Positions 1-5,551 of a DNA stretch of 5,551 bases are shown here, piece after piece. The translations under genes were made by a program, and so were the position numbers. The stretch spans positions 1 through 5,551 of the forward strand of contig JAFANO010000505.1 in assembly GCA_019232645.1 (NCBI GenBank). Reading direction: 5' to 3'. The stretch's first letter is position 1. Each line of letters begins with the position of its first letter. The DNA is from Planctomycetaceae bacterium. GTDB taxonomy: Bacteria > Planctomycetota > Planctomycetia > Isosphaerales > Isosphaeraceae. The notes beneath the pieces are model-generated. The model ran no database searches. It was given only the letters and a program-made list of their open reading frames with translations, and was not told the DNA's origin.

Positions 1-46
1 ACTTCGGGCACAAAGCGGATTGGGAAACTTGGGTTGACATCCTACC

Positions 47-73
47 ACGCGGTCCCGAGCGCGCGAACCGCGT
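47..73. repeat. 7-bp perfect inverted repeat upstream of the mutase gene
   Basis: ACGCGGT at 47-53 is repeated as its exact reverse complement ACCGCGT at 67-73, with a 13-base spacer. It could form a stem-loop ending an upstream transcript or be an operator, but no T-run follows. Short inverted repeats arise often by chance in DNA this rich in G and C, so its function is unproven. The rest of 1-252 shows no gene and no convincing promoter. Confidence 0.25.
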
Positions 74-239
74 CTTGCACCCCCGAGGACGTGCCGGTCG
101 CGGCGGGGCTTGCGGGCGCGCTTCAATCGGGATAGTTTGGGGATCGACCCTGCCGGGAGCGCGGCCTTCGACGGTCGCACAAGACCGGCGCGTTGGGTGC
201 GAGTGTCCCGTTCTCGCGCCCTATTCGATCCCCTTGGCT

Positions 240-244
240 GAGAG
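240..244 (+). promoter_or_regulatory. Weak ribosome binding site for the mutase ATG
   Basis: GAGAG lies 8 bases before the ATG at 253. It is only a partial Shine-Dalgarno match, but it favours this ATG over the in-frame TTG at 193, which would add 20 residues unlike the start of the family. Confidence 0.4.
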
Positions 245-252
245 TTCGCTCC

Positions 253-2100
253 ATGCTTACGGCCCAAGAAGCCCTCGGCGCGGTGAGCCGGGCAGCGACC
301 GGCGGCTGGATCTCCGCGACGGCCGCGGCCAACATCCGCCGCTGGCTGACCGAACCCCCGTTCGCCGGCGATCGTGACCGCCTGATCGAGGAGATCGCGC
401 GGGGACGCTGGCAGGCGCTCGACGACGCCTTCTACGCGGTCATCGAGTTCGGGACCGGCGGCCGTCGCGGCAAGATGTATCCGGTCGGCACCAACGTCCT
501 CAACTCCCGGACGATCGCCGAGAGCGCCCGGGGGCTGGCCGACTACATCACCGCCCGCAAGGGGGCCGACGCCCCCCGCTCGTGCGTCATCGCGCGCGAC
601 ACGCGGCACAACTCGACCGAGTTCGCCGAGCTCTGCGCGGGAGTCCTGGCCGCCGCCGGGTTCAAGGTCTATATCTTCCCCGAGCCCCGCTCGACCCCCC
701 TGCTCTCCTTCGCGGTCCGTCGGTTGGCGTGCGATGCCGGGATCATGATCACCGCCTCGCACAACCCTCCCTCGGACAACGGCTTCAAGTGCTATTCGGC
801 GACCGGGGGCCAGGTTCTCCCCCCCGACGACGCCGGCATCATCGAATGCGTCCGGCGGGTGTCGGACCTCGAGATCCCCGAGATCCCCTTCGAACAAGGG
901 CTGGCCGACGGCTCGATCGTCCGCCTCGGCCCCGAGCTGGACGAGGGTTACATCGCGGCCGTCGTGGGCGAGTCGGTCAGCCCGGCGCGCGACGTCTCGA
1001 TCGTCTATACGCCGATGCACGGCGTCGGCGAGACCTCGGTCGCCGCGGCGCTCGGCGCCGCCGGGTTCACCAAGGTCAACATCCTCGCCTCGCAGCGCGA
1101 GCCCAGCGGCGACTTCCCGAACGTGCCGGGGCACGTCTCCAACCCCGAGATCCCCCGGACGCTCGACGCCGCGATCGCCGAGGCCCGGGCGACGGGCGCC
1201 GACCTGGTGCTGGCCAGCGACCCCGACGCCGACCGGATCGGCGTCGCCGTCCCCGCCACCGGCGACCCCAAGGGGGAATGGACGACGCTCGACGGCAACC
1301 AGATCGGCGTCGTGCTGGCCGCCTTCGTCATGAAGGAGACCGAGGCGCGAGGCCGACTCCGGTCCGACCACTACCTGATCACGACCCTCGTCTCGAGCCA
1401 GATGGCCCGCGCCCTCGCCGCCCGCGAGGGGATCCGGACCGAGGACGACCTGCTCGTCGGCTTCAAGTGGATCGCCCGGCGCATCGACGAGGCCGGGCCG
1501 GCGGGCTTCCTCTTCGCCTTCGAGGAGTCGCACGGCTACCAGAAGGGGACGTTCGTCCGCGACAAGGACGCCGCGACCGCCGCGCTGCTCGTCGCCGAGC
1601 TGGCGGCCACCATCAAGGACCGCAAGCAGACCGTCCTGGAATACCTCGACGACCTCTACATCGACGTGGGCCACTACGGCGAGCGGCTGATCAACAAGGT
1701 GATGGAGGGGCGCGAGGGCTCGGCGCAGATCCAGGAGTTGATGGCCGCGTTCCGCGCGCAGCCCCCCCGGACGATCGGCGGCCTGAGGGTGACCGAGGCC
1801 CACGACTACCAGGCCCACGAGATCCGCCCGATCGGCTCGGACGGCCCGATCCGCCCCCTGCCCCAGCCCTCGGGCGACCTGCTCATCTTCCAGACCGAGG
1901 CCGAGGGGACCCGGTTCGCCGCCAGGCCGTCGGGGACCGAGCCCAAGATCAAGTTCTACCTCTACGCCAGGACGCCGACCCACGGGGTCACCGACCGCGA
2001 GAAGCTCGCCGAGATCAAGGCGCGGACGACGCGACGGCTTGACCAGATCGCCGCCGACCTCGAACAATATGTCGACCGCGTGGTGAAGGAAGGAGTCTGA
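253..2100 (+). CDS. Phospho-sugar mutase (phosphoglucomutase/phosphomannomutase, PGM2/PgcA type)
   Basis: A cytoplasmic alpha-D-phosphohexomutase that moves phosphate between C1 and C6 of hexose phosphates through a phosphoserine enzyme and a bisphosphate intermediate. It links glycolysis to nucleotide-sugar and polysaccharide synthesis. The 615-residue protein carries all four family signatures in order: the phosphoserine loop TASHNP (residues 167-172, catalytic Ser169), the Mg-binding loop DPDADR (323-328), the sugar-binding loop EESHGY (424-429), and the phosphate-binding loop RPSGTEPK (558-565). The N-terminal FGTGGRRG (66-73) and the EESxGY form of the third loop, followed by a VRDKD stretch, point to the PGM2/PgcA branch rather than AlgC or GlmM. 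At 615 residues it is slightly longer than typical PgcA. The ATG at 253 is preferred; a TTG at 193 is an in-frame alternative. Glucose versus mannose preference cannot be read from the sequence. Nothing looks damaged. Confidence 0.93.
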   Translation: MLTAQEALGAVSRAATGGWISATAAANIRRWLTEPPFAGDRDRLIEEIARGRWQALDDAFYAVIEFGTGGRRGKMYPVGTNVLNSRTIAESARGLADYITARKGADAPRSCVIARDTRHNSTEFAELCAGVLAAAGFKVYIFPEPRSTPLLSFAVRRLACDAGIMITASHNPPSDNGFKCYSATGGQVLPPDDAGIIECVRRVSDLEIPEIPFEQGLADGSIVRLGPELDEGYIAAVVGESVSPARDVSIVYTPMHGVGETSVAAALGAAGFTKVNILASQREPSGDFPNVPGHVSNPEIPRTLDAAIAEARATGADLVLASDPDADRIGVAVPATGDPKGEWTTLDGNQIGVVLAAFVMKETEARGRLRSDHYLITTLVSSQMARALAAREGIRTEDDLLVGFKWIARRIDEAGPAGFLFAFEESHGYQKGTFVRDKDAATAALLVAELAATIKDRKQTVLEYLDDLYIDVGHYGERLINKVMEGREGSAQIQELMAAFRAQPPRTIGGLRVTEAHDYQAHEIRPIGSDGPIRPLPQPSGDLLIFQTEAEGTRFAARPSGTEPKIKFYLYARTPTHGVTDREKLAEIKARTTRRLDQIAADLEQYVDRVVKEGV

Positions 2101-2233
2101 TCCGGAGACATCGGCCTCGCCTCGGCGTCGACCGGCACCGAACGGGCCGGGATCGGGCTGGCCCCCTCCCGAGGCCCCGGCCGGCGATCGCGAGGGACCC
2201 AGGTCCTCTCCCGCGGAGCCGGAACGCATCCCC

Positions 2234-2242
2234 GAGGAGAGG
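2234..2242 (+). promoter_or_regulatory. Ribosome binding site of uvrC
   Basis: The purine run GAGGAGAGG ends 11 bases before the ATG at 2254 and includes the GGAG/GAGG core. It supports that ATG as the start, which also places the GIY-YIG domain at its usual distance from the N-terminus. The rest of the 153-base gap after the mutase gene shows no clear promoter or T-tailed terminator. Confidence 0.6.
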
Positions 2243-2253
2243 TCGAGCGCACC

Positions 2254-3588
2254 ATGTCCGAGTCCCCATCACAGCTCACGGCCGGCGCCGCCGAGAAGGT
2301 CCGCCAGTTCCCCGCCTCGCCCGGCGTCTACCTGATGAAGGACGCGCAGGGCCGGGTCATCTACGTCGGCAAGGCCAAGAACCTCCGCGGCCGGGCCAGT
2401 TCGTACTTCCAGAGGACGGCCGCCGAGGACCGCCGGATCTGCGACTGGATCGGCGAGGTGGCCGACATCGACTACCTGGCCGCCGACAGCGAGGTCGACG
2501 CCCTCCTGCTCGAGGCCCGGCTGATCAAGGACATTCAGCCCAAGCACAACCAGGACCTCAAGGACGACAAGTCGTTCCCCTACCTCCAGATCACCACGGG
2601 CGAGGATTTCCCTCGGGTCAACTTCACCCGCGAGCCGCTCGACCGCGGCGTCAAGCTCTACGGCCCATTTCCCCGCGCCAAGAGCCTCCGGGGGGCGATC
2701 CAGGTCCTCCAGAAGATCTTCAAGTTCCGGACCTGCTCCCTCGACATCGAGGAGGGCGACCCCCGCTGGCGCTGGTTCAGGCCCTGCCTGCTCCACTCGA
2801 TCAACCAGTGCACCGCCCCGTGCAACCTCCGGATCGACCGCGAGGCCTACCGGATCGACATCCGCCGGCTCCGCCTCTTCCTCGACGGCAAGAAGGAGGC
2901 CGTCCTGAGGGAGATGGAGGACGAGATGCAGGAGGCAAGCAAGGCGCTGCTGTTCGAAAAGGCCGCGCGGCTCCGCGACGAGATCAAGGCCCTCCGGACG
3001 CTCAACCTCCGTGGCGACCTGGCCAAGCACGCGCAGCCCGAGGTCTTCTACGTCGACCCCCGCAAGGGGCTGGCGGGCCTGAAGAAGGCGCTGCACCTCG
3101 AGTCGACCCCCCGGACGATCGACGGCGTGGACATCGCTCACCTGGGAGGGACCGAGACGGTCGGCTCGCTCGTGACGTTCATCGACGGGCTCCCCTTCAA
3201 GCCCGGCTACCGTCGCTATAAGATCAAGAGTGTGGCTGGGATCGACGATTTCGCCTCGATCCGCGAGGTGGTCAGCCGCCGGATCAAGGGCCTCCAGGAA
3301 CGCGACGAGCCGTTCCCCGACATCTTCCTGATCGACGGCGGCAAGGGCCAGCTCAACGCGGCGCTCGAGGCGTTCCGGACGATGGGAGGTACCCCCCCTA
3401 CCCTGATCTCGCTGGCCAAGCGCGAGGAAGAGATCTTCGTCCCCGGGCAGTCCGAGCCGATCGTTCTGAGCCGGCGGTCGTTCGCGCTGAGGCTCCTGCA
3501 ATACGTCCGCGACGAGGCCCACCGCTTCGCCCAGCATTACCACCACATGCTCCGGAGGAAGAGGACGTTCGGCGAGGGAGAGACCTGA
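2254..3588 (+). CDS. uvrC: UvrABC excision nuclease subunit C, compact form lacking the C-terminal HhH domain
   Basis: UvrC joins the UvrB-DNA complex at bulky lesions and cuts the damaged strand on both sides in nucleotide excision repair. The N-terminal GIY-YIG nuclease (about residues 18-100) keeps Tyr26, Tyr37, Lys40, Arg47 and Glu87, the positions used for the 3' incision. A four-cysteine set follows (Cys161, 178, 186, 190), matching the iron-sulphur ligands described in E. coli UvrC. The UVR motif that contacts UvrB lies at about 210-250. The RNase H-like nuclease for the 5' incision keeps its DDH triad: Asp293 (VDIAH), Asp361 (LIDGGKGQ) and His423 (RDEAH). The protein has 444 residues against about 600 usual. 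The UVR-to-Asp293 stretch is about 43 residues against about 160 in E. coli, and the protein stops just after the endonuclease with no helix-hairpin-helix domain. The frame is intact and the catalytic residues are conserved, so I infer a working protein. The hicA remnant starts 7 bases downstream. Confidence 0.93.
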   Translation: MSESPSQLTAGAAEKVRQFPASPGVYLMKDAQGRVIYVGKAKNLRGRASSYFQRTAAEDRRICDWIGEVADIDYLAADSEVDALLLEARLIKDIQPKHNQDLKDDKSFPYLQITTGEDFPRVNFTREPLDRGVKLYGPFPRAKSLRGAIQVLQKIFKFRTCSLDIEEGDPRWRWFRPCLLHSINQCTAPCNLRIDREAYRIDIRRLRLFLDGKKEAVLREMEDEMQEASKALLFEKAARLRDEIKALRTLNLRGDLAKHAQPEVFYVDPRKGLAGLKKALHLESTPRTIDGVDIAHLGGTETVGSLVTFIDGLPFKPGYRRYKIKSVAGIDDFASIREVVSRRIKGLQERDEPFPDIFLIDGGKGQLNAALEAFRTMGGTPPTLISLAKREEEIFVPGQSEPIVLSRRSFALRLLQYVRDEAHRFAQHYHHMLRRKRTFGEGET

Positions 3589-3595
3589 CCCGCGC

Positions 3596-3760
3596 ATGAA
3601 ATCTCGCGACCTCATCAGGCTCATCGAAGCGGATGGCTGGGTCGTGGAGCGAGTCGCGGGCAGCCACACGCAATCCCGACACCCCACCAAGCCGGGAACG
3701 GGTACGATCCCCGCGGGTGGCCACCTCGCCAAAGACATCCCACCGGGAACATTCTCATCG
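3596..3760 (+). pseudogene. hicA: HicA-family mRNA interferase toxin, probably decayed, without hicB
   Basis: Intact HicA is a toxin of about 60 residues with a double-stranded-RNA-binding-like fold that cleaves mRNA and is neutralised by HicB. The first 52 or so residues fit the family well: MKSRDLI at the start, IEADGW, then VAGSH with the family's catalytic His (His24), HPTKPG (29-34) and KDIPPGT (46-52). Intact members then end within about 10 residues in a helix like LNSILRQAGL. Here the frame reads FSSPTRGRSW, and no alternative frame restores the helix. The frame stays open to a TGA at 4063 (155 codons), but that tail resembles nothing and looks like chance read-through. The start lies 7 bases after the uvrC stop, with purine-rich GAGGGAGAG at the end of uvrC as a possible ribosome binding site. 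No HicB is seen on either side. Third-position G/C bias is weaker than in uvrC, fitting acquired or decaying DNA. A divergent but live toxin with a longer tail is the alternative. Confidence 0.62.
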
Positions 3761-4133
3761 CCGACCCGCGGACGATCTTGGGGCGATGTGCCTCGGCCCG
3801 TTGGGATCTCGGAAAAGGGTCAGGTTGGGCGGAACTTGCCCTCAGCCACCCGGTGCCAGTGGATCTCGCTGCTCACCCGATTGTGTCTCCTCGGACATCC
3901 TGCGCGGTCCTCGAGTACGACGGCGAGATCGGATCGGGGATGGGGACCGTCAGGCCCCGCGCACCCCCCTACCCCTCTGGATATGATCGAGCGGAACGGT
4001 CGAGGAGTCCCAAAATTCAGGCTCGGGTCGAGGGATTCTCCCAGGACGTCAGACGGCGCATGAGAGGGCGCGGCGGTTGCACACCTTCCCGGGGAGGTGC
4101 CCGGAATTCGGGGACCCCTTCGGAGATCCAGGT
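3761..4133. other. Gene-poor region between the hicA remnant and the small minus-strand gene
   Basis: About 370 bases in which I can support no gene. Several frames stay open, but their translations are rich in Arg, Pro, Ser and Gly, match no family, and lack the codon pattern of the neighbouring genes. I see no HicB, no helix-hairpin-helix remnant of UvrC, no tRNA and no transposase fragment. The only structure noted is the imperfect palindrome at 4082-4099. It is most simply decayed sequence between two units that converge. Confidence 0.5.
4082..4099. terminator. Imperfect 18-base palindrome downstream of the minus-strand gene, possible terminator stem
   Basis: CACCTTCCCGGGGAGGTG pairs with itself end to end apart from one T-G pair. 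It can form a stem of about 7 bp closed by a CCGG loop, starting 34 bases beyond the stop of the minus-strand gene. No T-run follows on either strand, so an intrinsic terminator of standard form is not shown. Position and stem strength make a role in ending converging transcripts possible. Confidence 0.25.
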
Positions 4134-4526
4134 TCAGACGGCCTGCGAATCCCAGCGCCGGAAGACGCGATCGAGCGCGGCGACGGCCTCATCGAGGCGA
4201 TGGCGGTCTTCTTCATAGAGGACGCCCGTCTCGCCCGGCAGGCGGCGGGCTGCGTCGGCAACCTGGTCGCGCGCCCCTTCCATCTGGAAGAAGAGGCGCT
4301 CGAAGAGGGCGCGATTGGGGCCGGGCGGGAGCACCTGCAGCTTCTGGCGGGCCTTGAGGATCCGCTCCTCGCATTGCTGCAGGATCCCTTGCCAGTGGGC
4401 CCGCTCGTGCACGTGGACGCGCTGGGGGTAGGAGGGGTTCTTCAGGGGATTGACGCGCCGGGTCTTGACCAGCGCATCGCTCTCGGCGTCGGACACGGGT
4501 TGCGACTTCGACACGGTTTCGGACAC
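4134..4526 (-). CDS. Uncharacterised 130-residue helical protein
   Basis: I do not recognise a named family. The N-terminal 25 residues or so are polar and probably disordered (SETVSKSQPVSDAESD). From VNPLKNPSY (about 25-33) onward the protein is rich in charged, helix-forming residues, with probable helices at about 38-65 (HVHERAHWQGILQQCEERI), 72-96 (containing ERLFFQMEGARDQVADAARR) and 103-125 (EEDRHRLDEAVAALDRVF). There is no signal peptide, membrane segment, zinc motif or visible catalytic signature; an all-helical cytoplasmic bundle or partner-binding protein is the most I would infer. The GTG at 4526 is chosen because AGGAG lies 8 bases upstream and the compositional change begins there; the frame stays open further upstream, but that part reads as non-coding. 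GTG codons 5 and 11 are weaker alternatives. It is transcribed away from the exported propeller gene across a 151-base gap. Its G/C-rich third positions support real coding. Confidence 0.72.
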   Translation of the reverse strand: MSETVSKSQPVSDAESDALVKTRRVNPLKNPSYPQRVHVHERAHWQGILQQCEERILKARQKLQVLPPGPNRALFERLFFQMEGARDQVADAARRLPGETGVLYEEDRHRLDEAVAALDRVFRRWDSQAV

Positions 4527-4534
4527 GGAGATGG

Positions 4535-4539
4535 CTCCT
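4535..4539 (-). promoter_or_regulatory. Ribosome binding site fixing the GTG start of the small minus-strand gene
   Basis: On the minus strand AGGAG is followed by 8 bases and then the GTG at 4526-4524. This is near-ideal Shine-Dalgarno spacing and is the main reason for choosing this start. Confidence 0.7.
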
Positions 4540-4549
4540 GATGGCGTGA

Positions 4550-4578
4550 TTGAGAACGGTCGGTCATTTGGGTACAAT
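4550..4578 (+). promoter_or_regulatory. Sigma-70-type promoter for the exported propeller gene
   Basis: TTGAGA at 4550-4555 (5 of 6 to the -35 consensus TTGACA) and TACAAT at 4573-4578 (5 of 6 to the -10 consensus TATAAT) are separated by exactly 17 bases. It lies in the gap before the gene starting at 4678, in one of the few A/T-richer patches of the window. Transcription would begin near 4585, giving a leader of about 93 bases. No operator repeat is evident. A comparable promoter for the divergent minus-strand gene was not found. Confidence 0.65.
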
Positions 4579-4662
4579 TCTGCCGAAAACTCCTGCCAGA
4601 CTCCAGACCATCCACCGGTTACCCGCGATCCCGAGCCGACTCCCGACTTTATCCACTCGATC

Positions 4663-4667
4663 AAGGA
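4663..4667 (+). promoter_or_regulatory. Ribosome binding site of the exported propeller gene
   Basis: AAGGA ends 10 bases before the ATG at 4678. Together with the signal peptide that begins directly at this ATG, it sets the start. Confidence 0.55.
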
Positions 4668-4677
4668 CGTCATCGCC

Positions 4678-5551
4678 ATGCGACCGCCACTGGCCCTCGG
4701 GTTGATCCTGTCATCGACCGTCGCATTCGCGTGGGCCGAGGACCAGGTTCCCCTGCCCCGCCCCGCCGGGGGCTGGACGGTGGAGCTCGTGGAGCAGGCC
4801 CCCCGGATCCTCTTCCCGACGGCGGTCGTGGTCGCGCCCGACGGCACGATCTACCTCGGCCAGGATCCGATGGACATGCCCGGCCCCCCGACCTCGCCGC
4901 TCGACTCGATCGTCGCGATCAAGGACGGCAAGGTCTCCCTCTTCGCCGACAAGCTCTGGAGCGTCATGGGCCTGGAGTGGGTCGACGGCACGCTCTACGT
5001 CGTCCACGCCCCCTACCTCTCGGCCCTTCGCGACACCGACGGCGACGGCAGGGCCGACCGTCGCGAGGACCTGGTCACGGGGCTCGGCCCGAAGCTGCCC
5101 GGGTTCAACGGCATCAACGACCACGTCGCCTCGGGCATCCGGCTCGGCATGGACGGGTTCCTCTACATCTCGGTCGGCGACAAGGGGATCCCCCGCGCGG
5201 TCGGCAGCGACGGCGCGACGGTCCAGCTCTTCGGAGGCGGCGTGATCCGGGTCCGGCCCGACGGGACCGGGCTGGAGGTCGTCTCGACCGGCGAGCGGAA
5301 CCCGCTCTCGGTCGCCCTGAGCTCGACCGACGAGGTCTTCTCCTACGGCAACGACGACGACAGCAAGAAGTGGCCGAACAGCCTGACGCATCACATAGTC
5401 GGGGGCCATTACGGATATCCCTACCAGTTCCTGACCGCCCCCCACCGCACCCTCCCCATCTTGACCGGCCAGATCGGCGGCTCGGGCACGCAGGGGATCT
5501 GCTATAACGAGGACGGGCTCCCCCCCGCGTATCACGGCAACCTCTTCTTCT
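4678..5551 (+). CDS. Exported PVC-type dehydrogenase-like beta-propeller protein, N-terminal part (cut by window end)
   Basis: The frame is open for 291 codons and leaves the window without a stop. Residues 1-20 form a Sec signal peptide: Arg2, a hydrophobic stretch LALGLIL, and a likely cut after Ala-Trp-Ala (18-20). The mature part resembles the six-bladed propeller of soluble glucose/sorbosone dehydrogenases and the N-terminal domain called 'putative membrane-bound dehydrogenase' in Pirellula and Verrucomicrobium proteins. Signs are blade-like repeats (VAPDGTIYLG, GMDGFLYISVGD at about 158-168, IRVRPDGTGLEV), the calcium-loop-like DTDGDGRAD (119-127), NDH (147-149), GERNP (205-209), YGNDDD (223-228) and GGHYGYP (242-248). 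Many relatives continue to 700-1,200 residues and end in a haem-binding CxxCH domain; whether this one does lies outside the window. The likely site is the periplasm or cell envelope, possibly oxidising sugars, but the substrate and any PQQ cofactor are not shown. The start is backed by the ribosome binding site and promoter upstream. Confidence 0.85.
   Translation, partial: MRPPLALGLILSSTVAFAWAEDQVPLPRPAGGWTVELVEQAPRILFPTAVVVAPDGTIYLGQDPMDMPGPPTSPLDSIVAIKDGKVSLFADKLWSVMGLEWVDGTLYVVHAPYLSALRDTDGDGRADRREDLVTGLGPKLPGFNGINDHVASGIRLGMDGFLYISVGDKGIPRAVGSDGATVQLFGGGVIRVRPDGTGLEVVSTGERNPLSVALSSTDEVFSYGNDDDSKKWPNSLTHHIVGGHYGYPYQFLTAPHRTLPILTGQIGGSGTQGICYNEDGLPPAYHGNLFF

Noticed and set aside
34..39. 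TTGACA as a -35 promoter element upstream of the mutase gene
   Set aside because: No acceptable -10 sequence lies 16-18 bases downstream; that position is G/C only.
110..138. TTGCGG with GATAGT or TAGTTT as a promoter for the mutase gene
   Set aside because: Either the spacing is 15 bases or the -10 match is only 3 of 6, so it is too weak to call.
582..2042. 486-codon plus-strand frame inside the mutase gene
   Set aside because: The translation is mostly Arg, Pro, Gly and Asp with no family resemblance, and it is an out-of-frame shadow of the mutase.
2269..3738. 489-codon open frame on the minus strand opposite uvrC
   Set aside because: It is antisense to a gene with all UvrC motifs. Its Leu/Val/Asp/Glu/Arg-rich low-complexity translation is what G/C-rich third positions produce on the opposite strand.
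3761..4063. A HicB antitoxin or the rest of HicA in the frames after the hicA remnant
   Set aside because: No frame shows the HicB partial RNase H fold signature or a DNA-binding helix-turn-helix/ribbon motif, and none restores the HicA C-terminal helix.
4077..4541. 154-codon plus-strand frame opposite the small minus-strand gene
   Set aside because: It has no ribosome binding site and a Leu/Gly/Ala-rich repetitive translation. The minus strand has the better start, spacing and codon pattern.
4527..4847. Upstream extension of the small minus-strand gene to an ATG at 4847
   Set aside because: The added residues run through the divergent promoter and across the signal-peptide region of the plus-strand gene, have non-coding composition, and would ignore the good AGGAG/GTG start at 4526.
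4711..5535. 274-codon minus-strand frame opposite the exported propeller gene
   Set aside because: The plus-strand frame from 4678 has a signal peptide, a ribosome binding site, a promoter and propeller motifs; this is its antisense shadow.

Overview
The window is a GC-rich stretch of bacterial chromosome, most likely from a planctomycete, possibly of the Isosphaeraceae. This rests on the strong G/C bias at third codon positions and on the last gene, which has the N-terminal layout of the secreted dehydrogenase-like beta-propeller proteins expanded in the PVC group (Planctomycetes and Verrucomicrobia). No database search was possible, so the taxonomic placement is an inference.

Layout: (1) 1-252 is upstream sequence with no gene I can support. 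(2) 253-2100 (+) encodes a complete alpha-D-phosphohexomutase of the PGM2/PgcA type (phosphoglucomutase/phosphomannomutase). (3) 2254-3588 (+) encodes the nucleotide excision repair nuclease UvrC, unusually compact at 444 residues. Both nuclease sites and the four-cysteine cluster are present, but the stretch between the UVR motif and the RNase H-like core is very short and the C-terminal helix-hairpin-helix domain is absent. (4) Seven bases after uvrC, 3596-3760 (+) holds an orphan, apparently decayed HicA-type toxin gene without a HicB partner. (5) 3761-4133 is gene-poor. (6) 4134-4526 (-) encodes a 130-residue, mostly helical protein I do not recognise, with a GTG start fixed by a good Shine-Dalgarno sequence. 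(7) 4678 to the window end (+) is the first 291 codons of the exported propeller protein. It is divergent from gene 6 across a 151-base gap that contains a good sigma-70-type promoter.

The genes do not form one pathway. The mutase (central sugar-phosphate metabolism) and UvrC (DNA repair) are housekeeping genes that happen to share orientation. The hicA remnant looks like an accessory insertion or leftover. The divergent pair could share a control region, but nothing visible links their functions. I see no CRISPR array, tRNA, rRNA, insertion sequence or complete defence system. The points most worth a second look are the reduced UvrC architecture, the hicA remnant abutting it, and the unassigned small protein.
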